NCBI GenBank assembly: GCA_023416335.1
Contig: JAEZHY010000077.1
Location: forward strand, 3,796-67,795
Length of the DNA stretch: 64,000 nucleotides
Reading direction: 5' to 3'
Origin: Pseudomonadota bacterium
Lineage (GTDB): Bacteria; Desulfobacterota; Syntrophobacteria; Syntrophobacterales; Syntrophobacteraceae
The notes under the pieces were generated by a model. That model was not told where the DNA came from. It made no database searches and saw only the letters and a list, made by a program, of their open reading frames with translations. Numbering within the stretch: the stretch's first letter is position 1; every line of letters begins with the position of its first letter. The translations under genes and the position numbers were made by a program. Positions 45,618 through 54,576 of this stretch are shown piece after piece.

Positions 45618-46835
45618 TTACGCTTTTGCCGAAGTTACGGCCGGTTCCTTCGCGATCACTGCCCTGGCGACCTGGCGTCCGAGTTCGACACATGCGTCCA
45701 GGTCTTCTCTTTTGGGCGAGTATTTCACACGCATTCCCTCGCCCGCCTGCTCGATGTTCATTTCGATCATGGCCTGGGTGATCTGCTTGACGGCCTCACC
45801 GCTCCACCCGTAGGAACCGAAAGCCGCTCCGACTTTCCCGGCGGGCTTAAGACCCTTCATATAGCAGAGCATGTCGGCCATCGTCGGCATCATGCCGTTG
45901 TTGATGGTGGGTGAGCCGAAGACGAGTGCCGCGGCATCCAGCGCCTCCGCCATGACATCGCTTCTGTGGCTGATCTTCAGGTTGAAGGACTTGTAATCGA
46001 CCCCTTCCTCCTTCAGGCCTTCGCCAATGGAGCAGGCCATCAGTTCCGTCGCCTGCCACATTGTGTCGTAGACAATCAGGGCCTTGCGCTTATTTTCCTG
46101 TCGGCTCCACCTGCCGTAGGCTTCTACGATCGTGCCGGGATCGGTCCGCCAGATCAGACCGTGATCGGGAGCGATCATGTCGATTTCGATTCCCAGTTCC
46201 TGCACTTTTGCAATCAGCTTCTGAACCAGCGGCGAATAAAGGAGGAGAATGTTCGCATAGTACTTTCCGGCGTGGGCCAGGAGTTCTTCCGGGGCCACCT
46301 CGTCGTTGAACCTCTGGGTCGTGGCCCAATGCTGCCCGAAACCGTCACTCGACATCAACAGCTTGTCTTCCGGGATGTAGGACATCATGCTGTCCGGCCA
46401 GTGGAGCATCCGGGTTTCCAGGAAGCTGACGGACTTCTTTCCAAGCTTGAGGCTCTGGCCGGTTTCGACTGTCTGGAAGGGCCAATCCGTGCGATTGAAA
46501 TGGTCGAGGAGCGCCTTCTTTCCCATCGGCGAGCAGAAGACCTTCTCGGGTTTGATCAGATCGACCATCTCGGGGATGGATCCGGAATGGTCCATTTCCA
46601 CGTGATTGACTACCAGGTAATCGATCCGTTTCGGGTCGATTACCTTGCTGACGGCATTGATCAGATCGTTTTTGAACGGCTTCTTTACCGTATCGAAAAG
46701 AGTCACCTTTTCGTCGATCACCAGGTAAGCATTGTAGGTGGTCCCTTTCGGGGTCGAATAGCCGTGGAAGTCCCGTATGTTCCAGTCCAGAGCGCCAACC
46801 CAGTATATGTTGTCCTTGATTTCAACAGGTCCCAT
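45618..46835 (-). CDS. A-type flavoprotein (rubredoxin:oxygen/NO reductase, FprA/Roo)
   Basis: 405 residues. The N-terminal beta-lactamase-like domain carries the diiron motif HVEMDHSG (His78, Glu80, Asp82, His83), followed by further His/Asp ligands; the C-terminal flavodoxin-like domain (about 255-400) binds FMN (VYDTMWQAT). It reduces O2 to water or NO to N2O with electrons from rubredoxin. Genes for rubrerythrin and a PerR-like regulator lie just upstream in the same direction, giving an oxidative-stress operon. 'Roo' and 'FprA' both fit. Confidence 0.93.
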   Translation of the reverse strand: MGPVEIKDNIYWVGALDWNIRDFHGYSTPKGTTYNAYLVIDEKVTLFDTVKKPFKNDLINAVSKVIDPKRIDYLVVNHVEMDHSGSIPEMVDLIKPEKVFCSPMGKKALLDHFNRTDWPFQTVETGQSLKLGKKSVSFLETRMLHWPDSMMSYIPEDKLLMSSDGFGQHWATTQRFNDEVAPEELLAHAGKYYANILLLYSPLVQKLIAKVQELGIEIDMIAPDHGLIWRTDPGTIVEAYGRWSRQENKRKALIVYDTMWQATELMACSIGEGLKEEGVDYKSFNLKISHRSDVMAEALDAAALVFGSPTINNGMMPTMADMLCYMKGLKPAGKVGAAFGSYGWSGEAVKQITQAMIEMNIEQAGEGMRVKYSPKREDLDACVELGRQVARAVIAKEPAVTSAKA

Positions 46836-46853
46836 TTTCTTTCTCCGTAAGAT

Positions 46854-47429
46854 CTACCAATTTTCACCTAGAAGTTCGTAATAGTCGCGCGGATGCACAC
46901 AGGCCGGACAAATGTCCGGGGCTTCGCTGCCATGGTGCAGGTAACCGCAGTTCATGCATCTCCATACAACTTCGATACCCCGCCTGAAGACCTTTCCTTC
47001 TTTTATGTTGAGGGCGAGGTCCCGATATCTCTTCTCATGCTGCCGTTCGGCAACGGAAACGGCGTTGAAAACCTTCGCGATCTCCTCGAACCCTTCATCG
47101 GCGGCAACCCGGGCAAACCCGGGATAGAGCACGGTGTGCTCGTGATTCTCGCCGTCTGCGGCGGCCAGAAGGTTGTCCATCGTACTTCCGATTATCCCTG
47201 CCGGGAAAGTGGCCGTGACCCCAAGGTCCCCTCCCTGCAGGAACTGGAAGAACCTCTTCCCGTGTTCCTTTTCCTGGTTGGCGGTTTCCTCGAAAATGGC
47301 CGAAATCTGGATCAATCCCTCTTTCTTTGCCTTGCTCGCAAAAAAAGTATAACGGTTTCTAGCCTGTGCTTCACCCGCGAATGCCAAAAGCAGATTCTTT
47401 TCGGTTTGAGTTCCTCTCAGCTTTCTCAT
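46854..47429 (-). CDS. Rubrerythrin
   Basis: 191 residues from ATG 47429 (AGGAGAGGG upstream), the classic length. The N-terminal ferritin-like four-helix domain (to ~145) has the diiron Glu/His ligands in EAQARNRY, EETANQEKEH and ERQHEKRY; the C-terminal rubredoxin-like domain has CMNCGYL and CPAC for a mononuclear Fe site. It reduces hydrogen peroxide to water. Follows the PerR-like gene after 150 bp and precedes the A-type flavoprotein. Confidence 0.95.
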   Translation of the reverse strand: MRKLRGTQTEKNLLLAFAGEAQARNRYTFFASKAKKEGLIQISAIFEETANQEKEHGKRFFQFLQGGDLGVTATFPAGIIGSTMDNLLAAADGENHEHTVLYPGFARVAADEGFEEIAKVFNAVSVAERQHEKRYRDLALNIKEGKVFRRGIEVVWRCMNCGYLHHGSEAPDICPACVHPRDYYELLGENW

Positions 47430-47582
47430 ATTCCCTCTCCTTTGAAGTGAATAACCACGCAAAATTCCGATTGAAATCGATCCAACAACAACTCGTCCCC
47501 TGATTTCGGAAAGGGGAAGCCGCCAATGCGATTGAAGCTAAAACATCCGATCCGACGCCGCTCGCAAGCAGGAAGCGAACAA

Positions 47583-48023
47583 TCAAGTTCCTTCAGATAA
47601 ACGCTTACTTATCGGATCATTAATTTTCTTTTGAAAACGGCATTCATTACACAATCCGCTGAACTCGACACGGGCATCCAGGATCTCGAAATTCTCCAAC
47701 TCGTTTCGCCCGTTTTTCAGGAGCGAAATTACATCCTGATCCACAATGATGTCCCGTACCGCACCGCACCGAACGCAGTACGCATGGCAGTGAGTCGCCG
47801 GATTCATGTCGAACCGTTTCTGGCGGCCATCGGTCACCAGTGTCTGGATCAGCCCCTTGTCCGCCAGCAGTTCCAGGTTCCTGTAAACGGTCGCCAGGCT
47901 GATGTGAGGCAGCCTCCTCCGTATCACATCATACAGTTCGCCGGCGGTCGGATGAGTTCCCATTGCCCTGAGTTCTTCAAGAATGATCCTGCGCTGTCGG
48001 GTGACAACAAAACTTTTTTCCAT
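47583..48023 (-). CDS. perR: PerR-like Fur-family peroxide sensor
   Basis: 146 residues. Winged helix (about 1-80; recognition helix HISLATVYRNLELLADKGL), then the metal-binding domain with HCHAYCVRCG and the final GLCNEC, the second structural Zn pair. Sequence and place before rubrerythrin and an A-type flavoprotein fit PerR rather than Fur. A perfect AT-rich palindrome lies 26 bp upstream (48049-48066), likely its own operator. Confidence 0.88.
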   Translation of the reverse strand: MEKSFVVTRQRRIILEELRAMGTHPTAGELYDVIRRRLPHISLATVYRNLELLADKGLIQTLVTDGRQKRFDMNPATHCHAYCVRCGAVRDIIVDQDVISLLKNGRNELENFEILDARVEFSGLCNECRFQKKINDPISKRLSEGT

Positions 48024-48048
48024 AAACCTTTCTCGCCTGTGTGAAAAA

Positions 48049-48066
48049 TAATAATGAGAATTATTA
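48049..48066. promoter_or_regulatory. PerR/Fur box-like palindrome
   Basis: TAATAAT-GAGA-ATTATTA, a perfect 7 bp inverted repeat with a 4 bp spacer, 26 bp before the PerR-like start. It resembles PerR/Fur boxes (TTATAATNATTATAA type). It probably controls the whole perR-rubrerythrin-flavoprotein-phosphatase operon by autoregulation. Confidence 0.65.
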
Positions 48067-48240
48067 CTAAACTATTTCTCGCTTGTCAAGGAATGAGTCG
48101 AGAACGCCCAGGGGAAGTTCCTTGTATGGCCGGCAGTCCCGGAAGGGTTTGCCTGTATGTTACAATTTCCTGAAGGCTTAAAATTTCCGGCAGGTTGTGC
48201 CTCGCGGACGGCCTTTCGGGTATCAGGAAAGGCGACAATT

Positions 48241-48504
48241 ATGGAAACGAACGAACCTAAACGTCAGTACACGGAAGCGGAAATAAAGGAGGAAAACAAG
48301 CGCATCAGAAATCTCAGGAGGCTGGTCGATTTCTCGATGGCGTTTATAGCACAATCCCCCATGTCTCCGGAGGAGGCGCAAAAGGTCGTTCAGGGAGTTC
48401 GGCAACATGCGGTCCGGCTTTTCCCGGGGAAAGAAGCGACTTTCGATCTTCTTTATGCGCCGCGTTTCAGGCGACTTATTGCGGAAAAATTCAGCCTGCT
48501 ATAA
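48241..48504 (+). CDS. Small conserved-type protein of unknown function
   Basis: 87 residues from ATG 48241 (AGGAAAGG ten bases upstream). Charged N-terminus (ETNEPKRQYTEAEIKEENKRIR), then an amphipathic helical region with FSMAFIAQSPMSPEEAQKVV and a C-terminal RFRRLIAEKFSLL. No cysteines or membrane spans. It resembles small helical proteins common in Deltaproteobacteria but I cannot name it. Confidence 0.6.
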   Translation: METNEPKRQYTEAEIKEENKRIRNLRRLVDFSMAFIAQSPMSPEEAQKVVQGVRQHAVRLFPGKEATFDLLYAPRFRRLIAEKFSLL

Positions 48505-48577
48505 CATAGCACGGAGTACCGGCTCCCCGGGAGCCGGTCTCACCACTCGAACCCTGTTTTCCCCAGGACAATTCTGA

Positions 48578-49351
48578 ATGGATGAGGTCATTCGAAGACT
48601 ACAGCGTGAAGCGGAGAGGATCGCTTCGAAACACTCGCTTCCCGAGTTCTATACCCGGTTTGTGGCCCCATTGGCCATTGCGAAAAGGATTTTCTACAAC
48701 CACCCCCGGGTACTCCGCCTCAGGAAATCGATCGAATGTGAATTTCAGGAAGAACTCGGGCACGGCCTCTATCACAGCACACGCGTGAGCATCGATTGCG
48801 CTGCCCTTCTTTTCATCGAGACGAGTGCAGACCGGATGAAATCCGTTGCCGTCGAACGGCTGATGATGGTCGGAACCTTTGCGGGGCTTCTTCACGATAT
48901 CTGCCGCGACGAAGAAAACCATGCGGAATGCGGTGCCGACAGAGCAGAAGGAATTCTTGCCGATTTCCAGCTGAGCAAAAATGAAATCACCTGTATATGC
49001 CATGCCATCAGAAACCACGAAGCATTCACGTCCTGCATGCCCGCAAACCGCAGGTGGGCGCAGCTCGTCAGCGACTGCCTCTATGACGCGGACAAGTTCC
49101 GCTGGGGTTCGGACACCTTCACGCATACCCTCTGGCATATGGCAAACCACAAGGGTCTCACCCCTCAGGAACTCATTCTGCGCTTTCCATGGGGCATGTC
49201 CGGCACCCTCAAGATAAAGGACACCTTCAGAACGTCCACCGGGCGCCAATACGGCCCGGAAATAATCGAAACCGGAGTGGAAATCGGGAAGGAAATCTAT
49301 CGCTATCTGCTCCAGCACTTTCGCGAAGACTCACGAGATCCCCTGCCATGA
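48578..49351 (+). CDS. HD-domain metal-dependent hydrolase
   Basis: 257 residues. The HD motifs are H..HSTRV early, LLHDICRDEEN (the HD pair), then CICHAIRNHE and DADKFRWG; these four ligand sets suit HD phosphohydrolases with one or two metals. A nucleotide or a phosphorylated sugar is the likely substrate. Its stop overlaps the next start (ATGA at 49348-49351), so the two are coupled. Confidence 0.8.
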   Translation: MDEVIRRLQREAERIASKHSLPEFYTRFVAPLAIAKRIFYNHPRVLRLRKSIECEFQEELGHGLYHSTRVSIDCAALLFIETSADRMKSVAVERLMMVGTFAGLLHDICRDEENHAECGADRAEGILADFQLSKNEITCICHAIRNHEAFTSCMPANRRWAQLVSDCLYDADKFRWGSDTFTHTLWHMANHKGLTPQELILRFPWGMSGTLKIKDTFRTSTGRQYGPEIIETGVEIGKEIYRYLLQHFREDSRDPLP

Positions 49352-50337
49352 CAAACGATACCATTACCGAGATTGAAGGGCTCCGCGTCGGACACGCCGA
49401 TCTGGAAGGAGTACCCAGCGGGTGCACGGTCATCCTGCCGGACGAAGGAGTGAGGGCGGGAGTAGACGTGCGCGGAGGTGCACCGGGGACGTTCGGAACC
49501 GAAACGCTGCATCCCCTGAATCTGGTGGGAAAGGTGGACGGATTATTCTTTTCCGGGGGGAGCGCCTTCGGACTGAGCGCGGCAACAGGAGTGCAGAATT
49601 TCCTGAAGGAGCGGGGCACAGGGTTTGACAGCGGGCACGGGCTGGTACCCATCGTTGCGGGAGCGATCATTTTCGATCTCGGAATAAACTCCACCGGGAT
49701 CCTTCCCGATGCCGAGTCTGCCCATGCGGCCTGCCGGAACGCCTCCCCCGCCCCGGTCGTCGAAGGCAATATCGGTGCCGGCCGCGGTGCGACGATAGGT
49801 AAGCTCTTCGGCTTCGACCGCTGCATGAAAGGCGGCATCGGCAGCAGTTGCGTCCATGGCGCGGGCGGGATCAAGGTGGGCGCGCTCATGGTGGTCAATT
49901 CCTTCGGGGATGTAATCGACCCCGACACAGGCAGGAAGATCGCCGGTGCGCGGAAAGATCCGCACAGCCGCGAATTGGCCGAAACGGTTCCGGAACTTCT
50001 CCGGATGACCTCTTTTCGGGGCTTTCCCGGCGGAGAGAGCACCATCATAGGGGCAATAGCCACAAACGCCATTCTGAATAAGGTCCAGTTGACAAAGATT
50101 GCCCGGATGGCCCATGACGGACTCGCCAGGACCGTTTTCCCGGTACATACGCAGTACGATGGAGACACGATCTTCGCGCTCAGCTGCGGCAACATCGAGG
50201 GAGCGGAGACGAGCCTGATAGGAGCCCTGGCCGTGCTGGCCGCCTCGGAAGCCATTTTGAGGGCAGTCCGCAAAGCACAGGGTCTGGAGGGCGTACCGGC
50301 TTATTCGGATATTCAGACAGGTAGGGCTTCAATATAG
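49348..50337 (+). CDS. P1-family aminopeptidase/D-esterase-like (DmpA superfamily)
   Basis: 329 residues from ATG 49348; the open frame upstream merely overlaps the HD gene. Typical family features: GLRVGHADLEGVPSGCTVIL, GGSAFGLSAATGVQ, GRGATIGKL and a C-terminal CGN.EGA segment. P1 (S58) proteins self-process and cut N-terminal residues or hydrolyse D-amino acid esters; shorter members without a proven activity are frequent. Coupled to the HD gene. Confidence 0.82.
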   Translation: MTNDTITEIEGLRVGHADLEGVPSGCTVILPDEGVRAGVDVRGGAPGTFGTETLHPLNLVGKVDGLFFSGGSAFGLSAATGVQNFLKERGTGFDSGHGLVPIVAGAIIFDLGINSTGILPDAESAHAACRNASPAPVVEGNIGAGRGATIGKLFGFDRCMKGGIGSSCVHGAGGIKVGALMVVNSFGDVIDPDTGRKIAGARKDPHSRELAETVPELLRMTSFRGFPGGESTIIGAIATNAILNKVQLTKIARMAHDGLARTVFPVHTQYDGDTIFALSCGNIEGAETSLIGALAVLAASEAILRAVRKAQGLEGVPAYSDIQTGRASI

Positions 50338-50901
50338 AGGAAGCGCGGCAGCCGTGTAGAAGGGTGGGCACCGCTTTTGGGGTGCCCACCGCCCTGCCAT
50401 CCCGATGAACCCTGATACGAGGGGACGAATGGTGGGCACGATAAAACTTTGTGCCCACCCTACGCCGCTCACCGTCCACGCTAATTGGGAACCCCGGCCC
50501 CCGGAGCGATGAATTGCCCGCAACGCCCCCGTCCACCCCGTCATTTTCCCGCGGATCGACGTCTCAACCAAGCAGCAAGCAAATCTAATTCACCGAAATC
50601 AATTCGCAATTCTGTCGGGAAGGTGAAAGCTGAATGACAGGCGCGGCTTTTGTGAGAGGAAGCAGGAGCTTCCCTACCGCTGGTTCCCAAGCAGAGCTTG
50701 GGAACCAGCGGTAGGCTTAAGTTGACGCATATGAGGTCCGCCTTGGGAACCCCGGCACCGGAAGCTCCCGCTTCCTCATCCAAACGCAAAGTGGGCACGA
50801 CTAACGTCGTACCCACCACGTGACATCCCATTCTTCCGGCTTTCCTCCGCATTCTCTGCAAACTCTGCGGCGAATCGCCTTTGTTTTGATTTTCCTGTTC
50901 T
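50338..50901. repeat. Repeat island 2
   Basis: About 560 bp without genes: the GGTGGGCAC-type palindromic repeat (50361-50475), then a piece shared in inverted orientation with 60262-60370 that includes a 19 bp perfect hairpin (50674-50714), then GTGGGCACGA pieces near 50790. Confidence 0.75.
50674..50714. repeat. Perfect 19 bp hairpin of a dispersed repeat
   Basis: CTACCGCTGGTTCCCAAGC (50674-50692) pairs perfectly with GCTTGGGAACCAGCGGTAG (50696-50714), leaving a 3-base loop. Related GGTTCCCAAG arms recur near 60270-60350, 60530-60630 and 63670. Confidence 0.8.
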
Positions 50902-51633
50902 CTACTGCTTCGCGCTTGCCTGCCCCGCGCTGCCGGCTTCCGTCTTTACTTTCTCCAGTTCCTGGTCCAGAAGTGCGCGCTGAGGATATTCCCCGGGAGC
51001 TTTGGCGGCCAGCTCAAACATTTCCAGGGCTTTGGCCGTGTCCTTTTTCGCCGCATAAATCCTGCCCAGGTTCCAGGCAGCTTCCCGCTCGAACTCGGGT
51101 AAGCCGAGGTTTTTCAGGTTCGTCCATTCCTGTGCGGCCTGGTCCGTCTTGCCCGAAGCCTGATAGGCATAGGCCAACTGATACTCGACGAGCGGTTTGA
51201 GGCCGTGCCCCGCGGGAACGGCATTCAGCGCTTCCGACCCGGTCTTCACGGCGTCGTCATAGCGCCTGGTTTCATAGTAGGCCCTGGCAAGCTCGATTCG
51301 GGCATTCAGGGTCAAGTTGGAACCTTTGTGCTCGGTGATAAACTTCTGGAGATCGGGTATGATCTTTTCCCAGTCCGCCGACGAGCCTTTACCTTCCGCA
51401 GGAAATTTGGCGGCCAGCAGACCGTACTCCGTCTCCATGCGGACCTGCCTGGAGTTCTCGTAAGCCCCGAATCCCCAGGACGCGAGAATTATCACTATAA
51501 AAGCCGCACCGGCCCCGATGACGGCCGTATAGTTCATGTCCACCCACTCCCGGACCCGTTCGTAGAGCGTGTACTGGGGCATGGTGGATTTCTTGGCAAG
51601 CGGTTTGATTGCTTTTGCTCGTTTAGCGCCCAA
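50902..51633 (-). CDS. Membrane-anchored TPR protein (YfgM-like)
   Basis: 243 residues. A cytoplasmic N-terminus and one transmembrane segment (about 36-55, NYTAVIGAGAAFIVIILASW) are followed by four or five TPR-like helical pairs (75-235; YETRRYDDAVKTGSEAL, YAYQASGKTDQAAQEW, RIYAAKKDTAKALEMF). Such proteins act as chaperones near the Sec translocon or in envelope assembly. It is 116 bp from YicC, in the same direction. Confidence 0.78.
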   Translation of the reverse strand: MGAKRAKAIKPLAKKSTMPQYTLYERVREWVDMNYTAVIGAGAAFIVIILASWGFGAYENSRQVRMETEYGLLAAKFPAEGKGSSADWEKIIPDLQKFITEHKGSNLTLNARIELARAYYETRRYDDAVKTGSEALNAVPAGHGLKPLVEYQLAYAYQASGKTDQAAQEWTNLKNLGLPEFEREAAWNLGRIYAAKKDTAKALEMFELAAKAPGEYPQRALLDQELEKVKTEAGSAGQASAKQ

Positions 51634-51749
51634 AAGAAGACTCCTTCATGAGATTTGATAAATTTCACAAAATGAATTTTAATCGATTCGATACGAAAGG
51701 CACGTATTCAATAGGTCTTAAGCACTGAAAAAACAACGAAAAAACGATG

Positions 51750-52631
51750 TTATTCTATGTTCTGCGCCTGCTCTTTCAGCTTCCCGATTTCCGTTTTCAT
51801 CCTGACGACGGCCTGGACTGTTTCCAGATCGGTGGTCTTAGACCCGATGGTATTCGCCTCGCGATGGAGTTCCTGGATCAGGAAATCCAGCCTGCGACCG
51901 TCGGCCGGCTTGGAGCCGCCAAGCAGGGACCGGATCTGATCGAGGTGGCTGCCGAGGCGAACTATTTCCTCATTTATGTCGGCCCTGTCAACGAGAAAAG
52001 CTACTTCCTGGAGCAGCCTGTTTTCATCGGGCTCCGTCCCTCCGAGGAGCTGCTTTATCCGCTCCTCCAGCTTACCCTTGTAATCCTGGACGACCGTTCC
52101 GGCACGCTGTTCCACAATAGACAAATCGCTTTTGAGCGCCGCAATTCGGTTTTCAAAATCCTGGAGCAGCGATTCACCTTCCAGAGTGCGCATTCGGCGT
52201 ACCTGATCGAGTGCTTCGGTTACTGCTGAGCTGAGGAGTGCCTGGACTGCCTCGGTATCGATGACTGCCTCGGGCGTTTCATAAATATGAGGTATCTGAA
52301 GCAGATTGTCGAGGGTAGGTTTCTGGATTTGCTGAATTTCCAGGTGGAGTTCCTGAAGCTGGTTCCAGTAGAATCGCGCCAAGTCGAGGCTGATTTGCGG
52401 CGCTTTCTGCCTGATATCCGTGCTCTCTATAGTGACGAATGTATCGATTCGGCCCCTGCGGATCTTCTCCGAAACGATCTTTCTGCACAGGTCTTCGAAT
52501 TCAATGAAATTTTTGGGCAGACGAACCGAAATGTCGAGCTGTTTTGCATTGAGGGTGCGCATTTCCACGCTGACGGAATACCCGGCATTCTCTTTTCGGC
52601 TTCGGCCGAAACCGGTCATGCTGTTAATCAC
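51750..52631 (-). CDS. yicC: YicC-family endoribonuclease/adaptor
   Basis: 293 residues, full length. The start MTGFGR, then VEMRTLNAKQLDISVRLP and the closing LDFLIQELHREANTIGSKT are diagnostic of YicC. The family was long of unknown role; work in bacteria links it to RNA decay and stress growth. The start ATG is followed at once by the family motif. It precedes the TPR gene and follows a DUF4416 gene. Confidence 0.93.
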   Translation of the reverse strand: MINSMTGFGRSRKENAGYSVSVEMRTLNAKQLDISVRLPKNFIEFEDLCRKIVSEKIRRGRIDTFVTIESTDIRQKAPQISLDLARFYWNQLQELHLEIQQIQKPTLDNLLQIPHIYETPEAVIDTEAVQALLSSAVTEALDQVRRMRTLEGESLLQDFENRIAALKSDLSIVEQRAGTVVQDYKGKLEERIKQLLGGTEPDENRLLQEVAFLVDRADINEEIVRLGSHLDQIRSLLGGSKPADGRRLDFLIQELHREANTIGSKTTDLETVQAVVRMKTEIGKLKEQAQNIE

Positions 52632-52740
52632 AGGCCAACTCCTCAGGAAATCAGTAATTTCAAACTATTATCAGATAACTTAACATGGGCTCGATAAATG
52701 AGAAATACCGGTTTTGCGCGAACCATCCCGGTCGGCCGAT

Positions 52741-53277
52741 TCAGCCCGGCAATACGCCGTCTCGCTGAAACCGGAGTTTTTTCCGCAGGACCCCGAGATA
52801 ATGCAGAAAATCGGGTTCCTGGTAATCCGGATACGTCCACGGCAGCGGCTGATAGGCCCCCTTCTGGTAAATCAGGGTCAGATCGGCATAAATGCCGCTG
52901 CGGAGATAAATCCGGTGGGTGAAATTCTTTCCCGTAGCCAGAACGAACCGTTCTTCATTGAGAATCCCCGGATCGATATTGACCTGCCTTTTTTCCTCCA
53001 GGGAAAATCGTTTTTCAAGTTCGTTTGTTTGCAGCTTTATTTCGGGAAGGGATTCTATGGGAACGAGATCGAGAAAAGCAGCGGTTTGCCGCCGTATGCC
53101 CTCCCCCATTTCACTGTCGTAGTAGGTGGTGTAGGGAAAAGGGCCGGGAGCGGACAGAAAATCGAGCTTGCCGAACATTTCGCCCAGCGCTCTCAGCGTT
53201 TCCGCCTGAACGTTGGAATCTTTAAAAAGGAACCGGATTACCAGCTTTGCCGGAAGAGGTTCTCTAGGCTGGCTCAT
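52741..53277 (-). CDS. DUF4416 protein
   Basis: 178 residues. Family marks: LVIRFLFKDSNV near the start, GPFPYTTYYDSEMG (conserved DY region), IYLRSGIYADLTLIY and the closing WTYPDYQEPDFLHYL. The family is restricted mostly to Deltaproteobacteria and related anaerobes and lacks a known function. It lies between the heptose kinase and YicC. Confidence 0.85.
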   Translation of the reverse strand: MSQPREPLPAKLVIRFLFKDSNVQAETLRALGEMFGKLDFLSAPGPFPYTTYYDSEMGEGIRRQTAAFLDLVPIESLPEIKLQTNELEKRFSLEEKRQVNIDPGILNEERFVLATGKNFTHRIYLRSGIYADLTLIYQKGAYQPLPWTYPDYQEPDFLHYLGVLRKKLRFQRDGVLPG

Positions 53278-53359
53278 TTGCCGTTTTTCCGCCCCATTAC
53301 ATATCTCGGGTTACTCAATAAAGTCCGCGTGAAGACAGGATCGCCAAACACCGGTCGGC

Positions 53360-54361
53360 TCAGATTTTGTCCAGCGCGTCCAGGAGCCTGTCCGCCGTTA
53401 CGGCAGTCGTGCCGAACTCCGCCACAACGATCCCAGCCGCAAGGTTGGCGAGAAAAGACGCATCGAAGATGGAAAGTCCGGCCGCCGTTGCGAGCGCGAG
53501 GACCGCGGCCACCGTATCGCCGGCTCCGGTAACGTCATACACCTGCCGCGCCAGGGTGGGGATGTGAAAAGCGCTTCCCCCGTTCCGGAATATGCTCATG
53601 CCGTCTTTGCCGCGCGTAATGACAAGATTTTCGCACTCCAGCTTGCGCAGGAGTTCTCTCCCCACCGCGTTGAGGCTCTCCTCGTCTTCGATGGGAACAC
53701 CCGCCAGTTGCGCGGCTTCGTGGTGATTCGGCGTTACCACCGTGAAAGAGCGGTAGAGCTTGAAATTCTGGATTTTGGGGTCAACCACGACGGGGATTCC
53801 GGTACTCAGGGAGCGCAGTTCCTCTATAAGCATCGGACAAACCACCCCTTTCGCGTAGTCCGATATTATAACCACATCGATCCGGGGAAGGGTTTCTCTG
53901 AGGAATTGCACCATCCGCTGCAATGAACCCGGGTCGGGCACATGGCGGCTTTCGTGGTCGTACCGGACGACCTGCTGATTGCGGGCAACAACGCGGGTTT
54001 TGACCGAAGTGAGGCGTTTCCGCTCTTCCACAATGCCCGACAGGGAAACGGAATCTTCAGAAAACAGCCTGAGAACTTCCCTGCCCGCCGCGTCGTCGCC
54101 GATGATTCCAAGTGGATGGGGTATGGCGCCGAGAGTCGCGAGGTTTTTCACCACATTCGCAGCCCCTCCCAGGCACCGGGTCTCCTTTTGCACCTCCACC
54201 ACCGGCACAGGCGCTTCGGGCGAGATCCGGCGCACATCTCCCCAGATGAATACGTCCAGCATCAGGTCCCCGATCACGAGGACGTTATACCGGGAGAAGA
54301 TTTCTACGGCTGATCTCAGGCGTGCTTTTTGCTCGGGAGAAGTGAGGAGACTATCCATCAT
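53360..54361 (-). CDS. rfaE1: D-glycero-beta-D-manno-heptose-7-phosphate kinase (HldE N-terminal domain type, RfaE1)
   Basis: 333 residues. PfkB/ribokinase fold with GDLMLDVFIWG, RISPEAPVPVVEV, GGAANVVKNLATLGA (sugar site), and DVTGAGDTVAAVLALA, whose Asp is the catalytic base. It phosphorylates heptose-7-phosphate at O-1 in ADP-heptose synthesis for LPS core. The second (adenylyl) domain of HldE is absent, so RfaE2 must be elsewhere. It lies beside a Trm112-like gene and DivIVA. Confidence 0.9.
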   Translation of the reverse strand: MMDSLLTSPEQKARLRSAVEIFSRYNVLVIGDLMLDVFIWGDVRRISPEAPVPVVEVQKETRCLGGAANVVKNLATLGAIPHPLGIIGDDAAGREVLRLFSEDSVSLSGIVEERKRLTSVKTRVVARNQQVVRYDHESRHVPDPGSLQRMVQFLRETLPRIDVVIISDYAKGVVCPMLIEELRSLSTGIPVVVDPKIQNFKLYRSFTVVTPNHHEAAQLAGVPIEDEESLNAVGRELLRKLECENLVITRGKDGMSIFRNGGSAFHIPTLARQVYDVTGAGDTVAAVLALATAAGLSIFDASFLANLAAGIVVAEFGTTAVTADRLLDALDKI

Positions 54362-54378
54362 TGGCGGCGGGACTCATT

Positions 54379-54549
54379 TCAATCGAGCGGCTTCGCTTCG
54401 TCTATCAGCATGATGGGGATGTCTTCCCGAATCTCGTACATCAGCCTGCATTGGTCGCATATCAGGCCGGATTCGTCTGCATTCGGGGTTACGGGACCCT
54501 TACATTTCGGGCATCTGAGGATTTCGAGCAATTCTTTCTTTACGGCCAT
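54379..54549 (-). CDS. Trm112/YcaR-family small zinc-binding protein
   Basis: 56 residues, found by reading the gap between the heptose kinase and DivIVA genes on the minus strand. MAVKKELLEIL starts it, then CPKCKGP and later CDQC give two CxxC pairs; YEIREDIPIML and a terminal LID-EAKPLD complete the Trm112 pattern. The family activates methyltransferases or is fused with LPS-lipid enzymes. It is often found beside LPS or lipid A genes, as here. Confidence 0.85.
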   Translation of the reverse strand: MAVKKELLEILRCPKCKGPVTPNADESGLICDQCRLMYEIREDIPIMLIDEAKPLD

Positions 54550-54576
54550 CAGGTAAACTCCGTCTCTGTATGCTGT

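Noticed and set aside
49189..49347. N-terminal extension of the P1 peptidase
   Set aside because: It is the HD gene read in another frame; ATG 49348 overlaps the HD stop and begins with the family sequence.
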